64,000 nucleotides of DNA from Acinetobacter tianfuensis (lineage in GTDB: Bacteria; Pseudomonadota; Gammaproteobacteria; Pseudomonadales; Moraxellaceae). Positions within the stretch are counted from its first letter, which is position 1. Every line of letters starts with the position of its first letter. Both the position numbers and the translations under genes were made by a program. The stretch lies in NCBI RefSeq assembly GCF_003611465.1, contig NZ_RAXV01000012.1, positions 1 through 64,000 of the forward strand, written 5' to 3'. The notes under the pieces are model-generated. The model saw nothing but the letters and a program-made list of their open reading frames with translations, ran no database searches and had not been told where the DNA came from. Positions 45,529-56,293 of this stretch are shown piece after piece.

Positions 45529-46560
45529 ATGTCTTTTAAATTTTCAGATGCTTTGCTGGCTTGGTTTGATGTTCATGGGCGCCATGATCTGCCTTGGCAA
45601 GTTGCCGATGATCCATACAAAGTCTGGGTTTCTGAAATCATGCTGCAGCAAACACAAGTCAAAACAGTGCTGCAGTATTTTGAGCGTTTTATTCAGCGCT
45701 TCCCAACAGTACAGGATTTAGGCACTGCCAGCTGGGATGATGTCGCGCCCTATTGGGCGGGTCTTGGCTACTATGCCCGTGCGCGCAATCTGCATAAAGC
45801 CGCAGGCATCGTTGCACAGCAAGGCAATTTTCCAAAAAACTTAGATGAATGGCAAGCCCTTCCCGGCATAGGCCCATCGACCGCTGGCGCTTTGATGTCA
45901 TTAGGCTTGCGTCAATATGGCGTCATTATGGATGGCAACGTCAAACGGGTACTGTCACGCTTCTGCGCCATCGAAGATGATTTATCTAAACCTGTACATG
46001 AACGCGCCATGTGGCAGCTGGCGGCAGAGCTGTGCCCTGCTGAACGCAACCATGACTACACCCAAGCCATTATGGATTTAGGCGCAACGGTCTGTACGCC
46101 TAAAAAGCCGCTTTGCCTGTATTGTCCAATGCAGCAGCACTGCAAAGCGCATGCCCAAGGTCTAGAAACCGAACTGCCATATAAAAAACCGAAAAAGCCT
46201 GTTCCCGTCAGAGAAGCTCAAGTCATGCTGATTCAGTCTGCTGGTGAATGGCTGTGGCTGCAGCGTCCGAACAGCGGTCTATGGGGCGGCCTCTGGTGCC
46301 TGCCTATTTTTGAACAGCCGCATGAATTTCAGCAGCAAAGCCAACAGCTGGGGCTGAAACAAATAACTGCACGCGTACAAATTTCTCATAGCTTCACACA
46401 TTTCACGTGGCTGCTGGATGCGGCAGTATTTACCATGCCTGAAGATCAAAAAGAACATTTGGCTATTGAGTTGAATGCGCAATGGTTTAACCCAGAACAG
46501 GCTATTGCGCTCGGTATTCCAACTGCAATGAAAAAATTGATCTCAGCTATCAATCTATGA
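45529..46560 (+). CDS. mutY: Adenine DNA glycosylase MutY
   Basis: Removes adenine mispaired with 8-oxoguanine. 343 residues: HGRHDLPWQV and VSEIMLQQTQVKTVL near the start, HhH motif LPGIGPSTAGALMSLG with catalytic Asp in MDGNVKRVLSRF, the 4Fe-4S cluster cysteines in LCPAERNHDY and CTPKKPLCLYCPMQQHC, and a C-terminal NUDIX-like domain (LWLQRPNSGLWGGLWCLP). A GTG at 45514 is in frame, but ATG 45529 gives the usual N-terminus. Confidence 0.95.
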   Translation: MSFKFSDALLAWFDVHGRHDLPWQVADDPYKVWVSEIMLQQTQVKTVLQYFERFIQRFPTVQDLGTASWDDVAPYWAGLGYYARARNLHKAAGIVAQQGNFPKNLDEWQALPGIGPSTAGALMSLGLRQYGVIMDGNVKRVLSRFCAIEDDLSKPVHERAMWQLAAELCPAERNHDYTQAIMDLGATVCTPKKPLCLYCPMQQHCKAHAQGLETELPYKKPKKPVPVREAQVMLIQSAGEWLWLQRPNSGLWGGLWCLPIFEQPHEFQQQSQQLGLKQITARVQISHSFTHFTWLLDAAVFTMPEDQKEHLAIELNAQWFNPEQAIALGIPTAMKKLISAINL

Positions 46561-46622
46561 CATAGTCAGAAGGCTGTACATTAAGTGCAGTTCATGACCT
46601 AAAGCATAAAGAGGAAGAATAC

Positions 46623-47165
46623 GTGCTGCGCTGGATTGCATTTGCTGTTTTAACTGCTCAACTGCTTTGGCTTGCTGCCTGTACCAGCACACCGCCAGCC
46701 CCCTCCAAACCTGTATTGCCGCAGGCACAGGTGCAAAAACTGCAAAGCATGCGCCTGCCCAGTCAACTGCCGATACCTGTACAAGGTATTAAAAATAAAG
46801 CGCTGACCGACACTTGGGGCGCATCCCGCAGCAGCGGACGTACCCATGAAGGCATTGACATTCTTGCTCCACGTGGAACAAAAGTATTCAGCGCCACAGA
46901 CGGCCTGATTGCCGACTTACGCAATAACAAATTGGGTGGTAAAGTGATCTGGGTGATGGGCCCAGGCGGTTCATGGCATTATTATGCGCATTTAGATGAT
47001 CATAAGCGCGGTCTAAAAACTGGCGACTATGTGAAAAAAGGCGATCTCCTTGGCTATGTAGGCAATACTGGAAATGCCCGCCATACCGCGCCGCACTTAC
47101 ATTATGGCCTGTACTTGAACGGTAAAGGCCGCGGTGCAGTCAATCCCTACCCTTATTTACGTTAA
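46623..47165 (+). CDS. M23-family peptidase (LytM domain), lipoprotein
   Basis: 180 residues, GTG start at 46623 with AGAGGAAG before it. A lipoprotein signal (LLWLAAC) gives Cys at about 20. The LytM/M23 domain has SSGRTHEGIDILAPRGT (His and Asp zinc ligands), WHYYAHLDDH and GNARHTAPHLHYGLYL with the HxH motif. All zinc ligands are present, so it may be an active murein endopeptidase, or an EnvC/NlpD-like amidase activator. Its last codons overlap no gene; the next starts 17 bases later. Confidence 0.9.
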   Translation: MLRWIAFAVLTAQLLWLAACTSTPPAPSKPVLPQAQVQKLQSMRLPSQLPIPVQGIKNKALTDTWGASRSSGRTHEGIDILAPRGTKVFSATDGLIADLRNNKLGGKVIWVMGPGGSWHYYAHLDDHKRGLKTGDYVKKGDLLGYVGNTGNARHTAPHLHYGLYLNGKGRGAVNPYPYLR

Positions 47166-47181
47166 TTATCAGGAAATATTC

Positions 47182-47427
47182 ATGTCAGAAGCACTGATCA
47201 GCCGCCTTGTTGAATTTGCAGAATCAGGAAATCAGCAAAAAATTACATTGGCTGGACAAACACATCAAGGCTGGATCATGGAAATTACTGAAGAAGCGCT
47301 GCTGATCAGCACAGGCTATGCAGACAAAGTCGGTAAAGATGTCTGGATTCAGTTTGCAGATTTAGATCAAGCTGAACTGCAATACTGGGACAATAAGCAT
47401 GACCAATGGACCATCTTTAAAATTTAA
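47182..47427 (+). CDS. Conserved-looking small protein, unknown function
   Basis: 81 residues starting MSEALISRLV at ATG 47182, with AGGAAA upstream. The protein has a beta-rich centre (KITLAGQTHQGWIMEITEEA, LLISTGYADKVGKDVWIQFA) and an acidic C-terminus, and could be a small beta-barrel such as an Sm/Hfq-like or DUF protein, but I recognise no family. It sits between the M23 lipoprotein and tag, all in one direction, so it may share a transcript. Confidence 0.7.
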   Translation: MSEALISRLVEFAESGNQQKITLAGQTHQGWIMEITEEALLISTGYADKVGKDVWIQFADLDQAELQYWDNKHDQWTIFKI

Positions 47428-47445
47428 TGAAAAGGAGCATTCAAC

Positions 47446-48015
47446 ATGACCACACAACGCTGTGCTTGGTGCTCCGAAGATCCTTTATATATTGCCTATC
47501 ACGATACTGAATGGGGCAAGCCCAGTTTTGATGAACAGCATCTCTTTGAAATGCTGTGCCTTGAAGGACAGCAAGCTGGGCTCTCTTGGATCACTGTGCT
47601 GAAAAAACGCGCGGGCTATCAGCAGCATTTTTTTCACTATCCAATTGCCCAAATCGCCGCCTTAAGTGATTTGGAATTAGAAGAAAAATTACAAGATTCA
47701 GGCTTAATCCGCCATCTGGGCAAACTCACTGCGATTCGCGAAAATGCCAAGGCATGGCAGCGGTTAAAAACGCAAGGGATTCATCCCGTGGAATTTCTTT
47801 GGAGTTTTGTCCAAGGTCAAATTTCCAACAATGATGTTGCTGAATACCGTACCGCCCCTGCACAAACAGCTCAAAGTCAAGCGATGTCCAAAGCATTAAA
47901 GAAACATGGTTTTAAATTTGTCGGCCCGACAACATGCTATGCACTGATGCAAGCCATCGGCATGGTCAATGATCATGAAAATCACTGTGACTTTAAACAT
48001 ACACAAGCAGAATGA
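47446..48015 (+). CDS. tag: DNA-3-methyladenine glycosylase I
   Basis: Excises 3-methyladenine from alkylated DNA. 189 residues. RCAWCSEDPLYIAYHDTEWG at the start and MVNDHENHCDF near the end supply the Cys/His zinc ligands of Tag; FEMLCLEGQQAGLSW contains the conserved Glu and Trp. RBS AAAGGAGC precedes ATG 47446. Confidence 0.95.
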   Translation: MTTQRCAWCSEDPLYIAYHDTEWGKPSFDEQHLFEMLCLEGQQAGLSWITVLKKRAGYQQHFFHYPIAQIAALSDLELEEKLQDSGLIRHLGKLTAIRENAKAWQRLKTQGIHPVEFLWSFVQGQISNNDVAEYRTAPAQTAQSQAMSKALKKHGFKFVGPTTCYALMQAIGMVNDHENHCDFKHTQAE

Positions 48016-48039
48016 CATATAAAACATGAGGATAAAATA

Positions 48040-49071
48040 ATGAATGACAACACAATTCACGCTTATGCCGCAATGAGCAGCGGTGAAGCGCTTGTTCCCT
48101 ACCAATTTGATGCCGGTGAATTGCAAGCGCATCAGGTAGAGGTCAAAGTAGAATACTGCGGCTTATGTCATTCTGACTTATCCATTATTAATAATGACTG
48201 GAAATCATCAGTCTATCCAGTCATAGCAGGCCATGAAATTATCGGCACCATCACTCAATTAGGCAGTGAAGCCAAGGGGCTGAAAGTTGGACAGCGTGTC
48301 GGCATCGGCTGGACAGCAGAAAGCTGCCAGCACTGTGACCCGTGCATCGATGGCCGTCAGGTACAATGCACAGGCGGTAAAACTGCAACAATCGTGGGCC
48401 ATGCAGGCGGTTTTGCAGATAAAGTCCGTGCTGGCTGGCAATGGATCATCCCGCTGCCGGATGATCTGGACGCCGAAAGTGCAGGACCGCTGCTGTGCGG
48501 CGGCATCACCGTTTTTGATCCAATTCTGCAGCACCAAATTCAGGCGATTCACCATGTCGGCGTGATTGGGATTGGCGGCCTTGGTCATATTGCCATTAAG
48601 CTGCTAAAAGCATGGGGCTGTGAAATTACCGCCTTTACCGCCAGTCCAGATAAAACGGAAGAACTGAAAGCTATGGGTGCAGACCATGTGGTGAATAGCC
48701 GTGATGATGCAGCGCTGAAAGCGCAGCGCGCTAAGTTCGATCTGCTGCTATGCACAGTAAATGTCAGCATGAACTGGCAAAATTACTTAAATACACTCGC
48801 TCCAAATGGCAGCCTGCATATGCTGGGTTTACCGCTTGAACCTATGCCAATTGCTGCAGGCTCACTCATCAGCGGTGCAAAATCTGTTACTGGCTCGTCT
48901 ACTGGCTCTCCTGCTGCGCTGCGCCAGTTGCTGAAGTTTGCTGCCCGAAAAAATATTGCGCCGCAAGTTGAAGTCTATCCCATGTCAAAAATCAATGACG
49001 CGATTGAACGCCTGCATTCAGGCCAAGCCCGCTACCGCATTGTACTGAAGGCTGATTTTTCAGCTGAATGA
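48040..49071 (+). CDS. Zinc-dependent alcohol dehydrogenase (medium-chain, YahK/Ahr-like)
   Basis: 343 residues, MDR superfamily. Catalytic zinc ligands in [11 protein letters not shown] and AGHEIIG, structural zinc cysteines in [15 protein letters not shown], and the NAD(P)-binding [20 protein letters not shown]. Closest by eye to the cinnamyl alcohol / aldehyde reductase branch (YahK, Ahr). It follows tag by 24 bases and is closed by a terminator. Substrate range is not predictable from the sequence. Confidence 0.9.
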   Translation: MNDNTIHAYAAMSSGEALVPYQFDAGELQAHQVEVKVEYCGLCHSDLSIINNDWKSSVYPVIAGHEIIGTITQLGSEAKGLKVGQRVGIGWTAESCQHCDPCIDGRQVQCTGGKTATIVGHAGGFADKVRAGWQWIIPLPDDLDAESAGPLLCGGITVFDPILQHQIQAIHHVGVIGIGGLGHIAIKLLKAWGCEITAFTASPDKTEELKAMGADHVVNSRDDAALKAQRAKFDLLLCTVNVSMNWQNYLNTLAPNGSLHMLGLPLEPMPIAAGSLISGAKSVTGSSTGSPAALRQLLKFAARKNIAPQVEVYPMSKINDAIERLHSGQARYRIVLKADFSAE

Positions 49072-49080
49072 TTCAGTATT

Positions 49081-49107
49081 AAAGTCTGCTTTGTGCAGGC
49101 TTTTTTA
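49081..49107 (+). terminator. Terminator after the alcohol dehydrogenase
   Basis: AAAGTCTGC (49081-49089) pairs with GCAGGCTTT (49095-49103) with one G-U pair, then TTT. Separates the plus-strand group from the convergent MocR gene. Confidence 0.8.
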
Positions 49108-49114
49108 ACCGCGT

Positions 49115-50569
49115 TCAGATTTTCAAACATGATACGCGCTTTGCTTCAGCACATTGCCTGCGCACCCAGTTTGCCAGCAGCCTAATCGCTTGCCGAATGT
49201 CATCGGACATTTCATGCCCTGCATTGAGACGGATGCAGCTGTTGTAGCGCTGTTCCCCGCCAAACAAAAGCCCTGGCACAATATTGATGCCATGCTGCTG
49301 CGCGTAAATATACATTTCCCAGCTATTAATCTGTTTGGGCAGCTGCAGCCACAAAGCATAGCTGCCCTGCGGATGATTCAAGCCTATTTCAACCCCCTCA
49401 AAACATTCAGCGATAAACTGACGGTACTGCTCCACCTGCTGCTGCAGTTTTCGGCGCAGCGGCTGTAAATGCTGACGGTACGCCCTGCTGTAAATTAAGT
49501 CTGCCAATCCCAGCTGTAAGGGTGTATTCACAGCAACATGCTGGGTCAGCACCAAGGCATGCAAATGCTGCAGACGCTGCGGCAAACAAAACCAGCCTAC
49601 CCGATAAGAAGGAGACAGAACCTTAGATACTGAGCCGCAATAAATCACATAACCCTGCCGATCCCAATATTGCATGGGCAGCGGGCGCTGTGCCTGAAAA
49701 CCGCATTCAGCATAAATATCATCCTCAATAATCAAGCATTGATATTTTTCCGCAAGGCGCACAATTTGCTCTTTTTCCTCATTGCTCAGACAAAAGCCTA
49801 AAGGATTTTGAAAATTAGCTGTCAGCAAACATGCTTTCGCGCCCGAATCTCGCATTGCCTGCTCGAGACGCTGTAAATCAAAACCTGACGTATCTGCTGG
49901 AATCTCGACAATTTTTCGTTTAAGCAGCGCCAGCAGCTGCAGCTGACCATTATAGTTTGGCGTGGGCACAATGATACTGTCCCCTGCCTGCGTGATGCTT
50001 TGAATCACCATAGACAGGGCTGGCATACAGCCGTTGCTGATATAAATTTGATCAGGCGCGATATAAAAGCCATCTTCTGCCCAATGGTTCGACAGCGCTT
50101 CGCGCAGCGTGATATGGCCTTGCCGGTCACTATACAAAAAGTCTTCAGGCTTGCTGTGCTTCAGCGCCCGCTGAATCGAACGGCGCAGCGCATCAACAGG
50201 CACTAAATTTGGAGAAAGCTGAATCGAACCGAGATGAATCAATTTACTGTCAATCGCGGCCTGCTGAATTTGAATCTGCAGCTCCAAATGCGATACCTCC
50301 CGCACATTGGGCTGGAAATCTGGGTGTAAAGGCAGGGCAATAGCATTTTGAGCGCCTAAAGGCTGCTGCACATAAAATCCTGCTTTATCACGTGCATAAA
50401 TTAAACCCTGCGCTTCCAGCAATTCATAACAGCGTTTCGCCGTGTTTAAGCTGATCTGATGCTGCTGTGAAAATTGACGCAGCGCATACAGACGCTGCCC
50501 TGCAGCTAATTCACCGCTGTAAATTTTCTGTGCCAGCTGCTGCGCAAGCTGTTGATATTGAAATGCCAT
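49115..50569 (-). CDS. MocR/GntR-type regulator with aminotransferase domain
   Basis: 484 residues. N-terminal GntR winged helix (residues 1-75: QKIYSGELAAGQRLYALRQF, HQISLNTAKRCYELLEAQG) joined to a fold-type I aminotransferase-like domain with ISNGCMPALSMVIQ, PTPNYNGQLQLL, EDDIYAECGF and the PLP lysine in GSVSKVLSPSYRVGW. MocR proteins bind PLP and control amino-acid, vitamin B6 or related genes. Start at ATG 50569 (AAAAAAAGGG upstream); the frame extends to 50608. It is divergent from a small lipoprotein gene that may be its target. Confidence 0.9.
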   Translation of the reverse strand: MAFQYQQLAQQLAQKIYSGELAAGQRLYALRQFSQQHQISLNTAKRCYELLEAQGLIYARDKAGFYVQQPLGAQNAIALPLHPDFQPNVREVSHLELQIQIQQAAIDSKLIHLGSIQLSPNLVPVDALRRSIQRALKHSKPEDFLYSDRQGHITLREALSNHWAEDGFYIAPDQIYISNGCMPALSMVIQSITQAGDSIIVPTPNYNGQLQLLALLKRKIVEIPADTSGFDLQRLEQAMRDSGAKACLLTANFQNPLGFCLSNEEKEQIVRLAEKYQCLIIEDDIYAECGFQAQRPLPMQYWDRQGYVIYCGSVSKVLSPSYRVGWFCLPQRLQHLHALVLTQHVAVNTPLQLGLADLIYSRAYRQHLQPLRRKLQQQVEQYRQFIAECFEGVEIGLNHPQGSYALWLQLPKQINSWEMYIYAQQHGINIVPGLLFGGEQRYNSCIRLNAGHEMSDDIRQAIRLLANWVRRQCAEAKRVSCLKI

Positions 50570-50679
50570 CTGTACCCTTTTTTTAATATTTCTTGTATCT
50601 GTATCCATTAAGTTAACAGATTTATGCTGACTGCATCAGATTTTTAAGTGTCATACCAAAAAAAGGGGGGAAAATAGAT

Positions 50680-51099
50680 ATGAAAAACAGTAATCCGCTT
50701 AAAGCCATTCTAGCCGTTATTGGCGCATTAGCGCTCACAGCCTGCCAGCCCGAACAGCAGACGCAGGCCAATAATCAGCAAAATTTTGTCTGCAAATCTT
50801 TAATTCACGGATTTTTGAGCGCACAGAAACTGACGCAATATGAACTGGAACAAATCCAGCCAGTTACTGCCAGCGGATTCAGTCAGAAGCTGTATATATA
50901 CAAGGCCAGATCAGATACAGGCATCAATGTCATGCCGCAGCAGACTAAACTGCGTTTTGCCTGTGAGCAAATGACAGCGCGGAAATTCCAAATCAAACTG
51001 CGGCAGGCACAAGGGCCAGAGTATCCCTTACTCAGCGTTGAGCTGCCTGAAACGCAGCAGATGCAGCAGCTGACCGCATATCATCTTTCAGCAGACTAA
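50680..51099 (+). CDS. Small lipoprotein of unknown function
   Basis: 139 residues. Signal peptide LAVIGALALTAC with lipobox Cys at about 22, then a polar Gln-rich stretch and a globular part with two Cys (FVCKSLIHGFLSAQKLTQ, LRFACEQMTARKFQIKL) that could form a disulfide. RBS is a GGGGGG run at 50664-50670 before ATG 50680. It is divergent from the MocR gene. No family recognised. Confidence 0.72.
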   Translation: MKNSNPLKAILAVIGALALTACQPEQQTQANNQQNFVCKSLIHGFLSAQKLTQYELEQIQPVTASGFSQKLYIYKARSDTGINVMPQQTKLRFACEQMTARKFQIKLRQAQGPEYPLLSVELPETQQMQQLTAYHLSAD

Positions 51100-51125
51100 A
51101 GCGGCTCATCGTGGCTCAGACGCTT

Positions 51126-51770
51126 TTATTTTAAAATATCAGGAAGCGCCGCCGCGGCTTTAGGTTTCGACAGCTCAGCTTTCATTTTTCGCAGCATTTG
51201 ATAAGGCTGCTGCTGCACAAACATGTTCGCTGCCGAAAGCGGAATAGAGCCCTCAGGGTTGGCATAGCCATAAGTTGAGACTTTGACTTTCTGCGGGCCA
51301 AGTTTTTGAAAGGACCAATCACCTTCATAATTGGTCAAGCGGACATACTCTTTATTTAGCGGATAACCTTTTTTAAGCGCTTTATTTTGAATGCTGATAA
51401 TACCTTGAGCATCTTTGCTCATCTTTCCTTGCACCACTAAATCGCGGTCTTTTAAAGGGAAAGGAAAATCTAAAACCATGTACAGCTGAAATTCACCTTT
51501 TTTAGGGTCACGTGACAGCACTTTCATGCTGCCTAAAAACGGCACCCATTTCACAGCATGATCGACATCTAAAATCAGCGACACTGCCTGTTCAATTGGC
51601 ACATTAAGCGTGGTTTCCGCCTTATACATCATGATCGGATTTTCGCTGTCCTGATAAGTCCAGACCTTAATGTTGTTTTTATTAATACTCAGCTTGGCAT
51701 CGGCTGCCGGCGAGGCCTGCACTGCGCTGCAAAACAGCGCAGCGCAAGCCGTCAAAATCAATTTCTTCAT
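51126..51770 (-). CDS. START-domain lipid-binding-like protein, exported
   Basis: 214 residues with a signal peptide (LILTACAALFCSAVQA, cleavage before SP). The rest resembles a START/polyketide-cyclase-like fold: VPIEQAVSLILDVDHAVKWV, PFLGSMKVLSRDPKKGEFQL, DFPFPLKDRDLVVQGKM and GSIPLSAANMFVQQQP, as in bacterial START proteins. Likely a periplasmic lipid or hydrophobic-ligand binder. Ends convergently with the small lipoprotein gene, 26 bases apart. Confidence 0.8.
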   Translation of the reverse strand: MKKLILTACAALFCSAVQASPAADAKLSINKNNIKVWTYQDSENPIMMYKAETTLNVPIEQAVSLILDVDHAVKWVPFLGSMKVLSRDPKKGEFQLYMVLDFPFPLKDRDLVVQGKMSKDAQGIISIQNKALKKGYPLNKEYVRLTNYEGDWSFQKLGPQKVKVSTYGYANPEGSIPLSAANMFVQQQPYQMLRKMKAELSKPKAAAALPDILK

Positions 51771-51827
51771 TCCAATTTATCGTCTTTTTTTAATTTTGTT
51801 TATTTTATAACGGAATTTTAAAACGAT

Positions 51828-52751
<924 letters not shown>

Positions 52752-52859
52752 TTACAGCTTCCGCTGGATCACATCGCCACCTTAATCCGCATGGCCGCAC
52801 CTGATTTTTGCCCGTATTTCGATGTATCATAGGCGGGTTTTATTTATACTGAATCGAGC

Positions 52860-54497
52860 ATGAAAAACATTTTGTTTATCGGTGCTGCAATCTGCCTGTT
52901 CTTATCATGGCTCATGCCAGTGCATTACCGCCCATGGGTCACCTACACTGGTGAACTGTATGCCTTTATCGCATTGGTTCTGCTTATGGCTGCCAGCTTA
53001 AAAGAAAAGCTGCTGGTGCCGAAAATCGCCCTGCCTTTTTTCGCCCTTTCAGTGCTGCCTTTGCTGCATTTTACCTTTGGGCATGTGTATTACTTCAGCA
53101 TTGCTCTGCTGGGCTTTTTATATGTAGGCGGATTTTGCCTAGCGCTCGTACTGGGCTTTAGCCTGTCACAAGGCGAACAGCGCAGAACTGCGGTGTTTAG
53201 CGCACTCAGTTATACCTTTTTAATTTCTGGTGTTGCTACAGGCTTAATTGCCATTTGCCAAGCGCTGAATTTCGATGAGCCGCTGAATGCCATCATGATG
53301 AATATCAGCGGGTCAACGCGCCCGTTTGCCAACTTTGCTCAGCCAAATTTGATGGCGACGTTTTTGCTGATGGCGCTGATGGCAACGCTGTATTTATATG
53401 AGAAAAAAGCGCTGGCGACAAAATGGCTGGTGCTGTGCGCGCTGCCGATTTTAATTGGCGTGGTGCTGAGCCAGTCACGCACCTCTTGGGTTGCCAGTAT
53501 CAGCATCTTGCTTTATCTCGCTTATCAGCAGTTCCGTCATCAAGTGCGTTTGCGCTGGTTTTACAGCCTCGCTTGGTTCAGTTTATTTGCCGGCATGATT
53601 ATGCTGATGCCGCATTTCACGCAAATGCTGGCAGAAAGCTCCAGCATGGAAGTGCTGAAAAGCCGCGACTTGGCGCAGCGCGCTGGCGGCGATATGTCAC
53701 GCTTAGCCATTTGGCAGCAAATGCTGCATGCCGTGGCGGCACAGCCGTGGTTCGGCTATGGCTGGTATCAAAGCAGCACTGCTTTTGTCAGCGTTTCAGA
53801 ATTTCATCAAGGCCCTGTTTGGATCCGCAGCGCACATAACTTTATGCTGGATTTCCTGCTGTGGAACGGCGCTGCCGTTGCTGTTCCTTTTTTTGCCTAC
53901 CTCAATTACTGGCTGATCCAGCTGCACCGTCAGGTCAACTCAGCTGAGTCTGTGATTGGCATGCTCATGCTTGGCGCATTTGCCGTACATGCCCTGCTCG
54001 AATTTCCGCAGAATTATGCCTTCTTCCTTCTGCCCGTTGGCTTCATTTTAGGCACACTGCAAGCGCAGAATATCAAAACCAAAGTGCTGGCATTGCCTGC
54101 GCTCAGCAACACGCTGATCTTGGCTTTTGCAGTCTTCATGCTGGCATTGGTATACCGCGATTACGACACGGTTGTGCCTAAATTGGGCAATGTTTATAAG
54201 TATGAAAATACGCCTGAAAAAATCACCAACTTTGACCGTATTTATGTCCTGACTGAATTGGATCAGCGCATTAATTTTATCATGATGAATCCGACTCACC
54301 CTGCTACGCCAGAGCAGATTGAGCTGGCTGGTCAAATGGCGCGCAGCTATCCGACCCGCTACCATATTATTAAATATGCAAAAATGCTGGCCAATAACGG
54401 CTATGAAGCAGAAGCTAGACATCAGCTGAAACTGCTGAAAATTATTCAAAAAATGGATCTTGAATATGACAGCCTGCTGCAAAAACCAGCCAGCTGA
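52860..54497 (+). CDS. pglL: O-linked oligosaccharyltransferase PglL (Wzy_C superfamily)
   Basis: 545 residues, about ten or more membrane segments. STRPFANFAQPNLMATFLLM matches the PglL Pfam pattern R-P-x-x-N-x-x-Q-P-N, with the Wzy_C loop (SRLAIWQQMLHAVAAQPWFG, WIRSAHNFMLDFLLWNG) holding the conserved His, and a soluble C-terminal part. It would transfer lipid-linked glycans from the capsule pathway to Ser of periplasmic proteins. It could instead be a WaaL-type ligase; the PNL/QP signature favours PglL. It is 11 kb from the K locus, between dapB and dnaJ. Confidence 0.82.
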   Translation: MKNILFIGAAICLFLSWLMPVHYRPWVTYTGELYAFIALVLLMAASLKEKLLVPKIALPFFALSVLPLLHFTFGHVYYFSIALLGFLYVGGFCLALVLGFSLSQGEQRRTAVFSALSYTFLISGVATGLIAICQALNFDEPLNAIMMNISGSTRPFANFAQPNLMATFLLMALMATLYLYEKKALATKWLVLCALPILIGVVLSQSRTSWVASISILLYLAYQQFRHQVRLRWFYSLAWFSLFAGMIMLMPHFTQMLAESSSMEVLKSRDLAQRAGGDMSRLAIWQQMLHAVAAQPWFGYGWYQSSTAFVSVSEFHQGPVWIRSAHNFMLDFLLWNGAAVAVPFFAYLNYWLIQLHRQVNSAESVIGMLMLGAFAVHALLEFPQNYAFFLLPVGFILGTLQAQNIKTKVLALPALSNTLILAFAVFMLALVYRDYDTVVPKLGNVYKYENTPEKITNFDRIYVLTELDQRINFIMMNPTHPATPEQIELAGQMARSYPTRYHIIKYAKMLANNGYEAEARHQLKLLKIIQKMDLEYDSLLQKPAS

Positions 54498-54510
54498 TCA
54501 CTCTGTTCAC

Positions 54511-54546
54511 GCATAAAAAAAGCGCCAGAAGGCGCTTTTTTTATGC
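54511..54546. terminator. Bidirectional terminator between pglL and dnaJ
   Basis: A perfect 16-bp inverted repeat: GCATAAAAAAAGCGCC (54511-54526) and GGCGCTTTTTTTATGC (54531-54546) with loop AGAA. A- and T-runs make it work for both convergent genes. Confidence 0.92.
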
Positions 54547-54554
54547 ACTGACGC

Positions 54555-55679
54555 TTAGTCAAATAAACGGTCAAAGAATGATTTTTTCTTTGGAGAAGAT
54601 TTAGAACCTTCCTCACCTTCCATCGTCGCTTGCAGCTCTTTGAGCAGCTCACGCTGGCGTGAAGTCAAGTTCACAGGTGTTTCTACCACAATACGGCAAA
54701 GTAAATCACCCTGCATGCTGGTGCGCACAGGTTTTACACCTTTGCCGCGTAAACGGAACATTTTACCTGTTTGCGTACCTTCCGGCACTTTTAGGCTGAC
54801 ACGTCCATCCAGAGTCGGAATTTCAATTTCTTTACCTAAAGCTGCATCGGCAATGCTGACCGGCACATCCATATACAGATCTGCGCCGTCACGCTGGAAC
54901 ACTTCATGTTCACGCACGACAACTTCTACGTACAAATCACCAGATTGGCCGTCACGAATCGCTTCGCCTTTGCCGCTCAAGCGTACGCGGTCGCCATTGT
55001 CCACGCCTGCAGGAATGGTAACCTCAAGCGTTTGCTGACGGTCTGCCACGCCAGAACCATGGCATGATTTACATGGATTCTTAATAATTTTACCTTGACC
55101 GCGGCAAGTGCTGCAGGTTTGCTGTACAGAGAAGAAACCTTGCTGCATGCGGACTTGGCCTGCGCCATGACAGGTTTTACAGGTTTCCACGTCGTTCGGG
55201 TTCTGCGAACCTTTACCGCCGCACGGCTCACATGGCGCTGGCGCAGTAAAAGTAATGGTTTTCTTAATCCCTTTTACCGCTTCTTCAAGCGTAAGCTCCA
55301 TGACATAACGCAAGTCTGAACCGCGTCGCGCGCGCTGCTGGCCGCCACGTCCGCCGCCGCCGCCGAATGCGCCGCCAAAAATGTCGCCGAACTGGCTGAA
55401 AATGTCTTCTGCGCTGAAGCCGCCAAAACCGCCGCCTCCGCCGCCCATGCCGCCTTCAAAGGCCTGATGCCCCATACGGTCATACATGCTGCGTTTTTCA
55501 CTGTCTGAAAGCACTTCATACGCTTCAGCAGCTTCTTTAAACTTTTCTTCTGCTTCAGGATTGTCTGGGTTGCGGTCAGGGTGATACTTCATCGCCAACT
55601 TACGGTAGGCTTTTTTAATCTCATCATCACCTGCGGTTTTAGAAACGCCTAAAACCTCATAATAATCACGTTTAGCCAT
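54555..55679 (-). CDS. dnaJ: Chaperone protein DnaJ
   Basis: Hsp40 co-chaperone of DnaK. 374 residues: J domain with [19 protein letters not shown] (HPD), a Gly/Phe-rich linker, four zinc repeats ([40 protein letters not shown]), and a substrate-binding C-terminal region with [10 protein letters not shown]. It is not next to dnaK in this window. Confidence 0.97.
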   Translation of the reverse strand: MAKRDYYEVLGVSKTAGDDEIKKAYRKLAMKYHPDRNPDNPEAEEKFKEAAEAYEVLSDSEKRSMYDRMGHQAFEGGMGGGGGGFGGFSAEDIFSQFGDIFGGAFGGGGGRGGQQRARRGSDLRYVMELTLEEAVKGIKKTITFTAPAPCEPCGGKGSQNPNDVETCKTCHGAGQVRMQQGFFSVQQTCSTCRGQGKIIKNPCKSCHGSGVADRQQTLEVTIPAGVDNGDRVRLSGKGEAIRDGQSGDLYVEVVVREHEVFQRDGADLYMDVPVSIADAALGKEIEIPTLDGRVSLKVPEGTQTGKMFRLRGKGVKPVRTSMQGDLLCRIVVETPVNLTSRQRELLKELQATMEGEEGSKSSPKKKSFFDRLFD

Positions 55680-55784
55680 GTCTGGCGATGCTCCTCACGG
55701 AATTTATTTAATACTGGTCTGTGGTCTGAAATTGGGGAATCAAACCATTTTTCAAGGGTAAACTGTGAAAAAAATATAAAGCGC

Positions 55785-56162
55785 TTAGAAAACTGCTTTA
55801 TTTTTAAAGAACTTGGATAGGCCTTTGATCCATGCATTGAGTAAATATAAAAATGCGACAGCTGAAAAAACCACACCTGCAACGCTGCAGCCTGTGACCC
55901 AAAGCGCGCTTTCCCAATGAAAGAAAAATAGAGGCGTAAACCAAAGCGCAGCGAAGAGCGCCAAAATAGTAAAAATAACAATGCTGCGCATGACCCAAAA
56001 TGCCTGCGCCTGAAGCCATACTTCAGCAGAGTCTGCCTGTATCACTTTACGCGCCAGCAAATAGGCGATCAGGCCGCTCACGACCGTAAACAAGGCAATA
56101 AACATGAAGACATAAGAAATCGCAACGTAGCGCCGATACTTGATCAGTTTATCTGTCGTCAT
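55785..56162 (-). CDS. Membrane protein of unknown function
   Basis: 125 residues with three or four hydrophobic segments (YVFMFIALFTVVSGLIAYLL, FWVMRSIVIFTILALFAALW, ALWVTGCSVAGVVFSAVAFL). A charged N-terminus and a Lys-rich C-terminus (LSKFFKNK) suggest an inner-membrane protein. ATG 56162 is preferred over the GTG at 56183. It lies between dnaJ and the RND genes in the same direction. No family recognised. Confidence 0.7.
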   Translation of the reverse strand: MTTDKLIKYRRYVAISYVFMFIALFTVVSGLIAYLLARKVIQADSAEVWLQAQAFWVMRSIVIFTILALFAALWFTPLFFFHWESALWVTGCSVAGVVFSAVAFLYLLNAWIKGLSKFFKNKAVF

Positions 56163-56293
56163 GTCTGATTGAACCCCGTACACTGCCCTGTGAACCTTTA
56201 CCTGAACAGCGTTTGACTTATTAAAATTTGCAGCAAAGATGTAGGTGCTACTATATTGAAAAATTCAGCAATTCGCACCCACTTTTACATTTT

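Noticed and set aside
55095..55319. Plus-strand frames opposite the dnaJ zinc domain
   Set aside because: Shadow frames of a strongly biased coding sequence; dnaJ on the minus strand explains the region.
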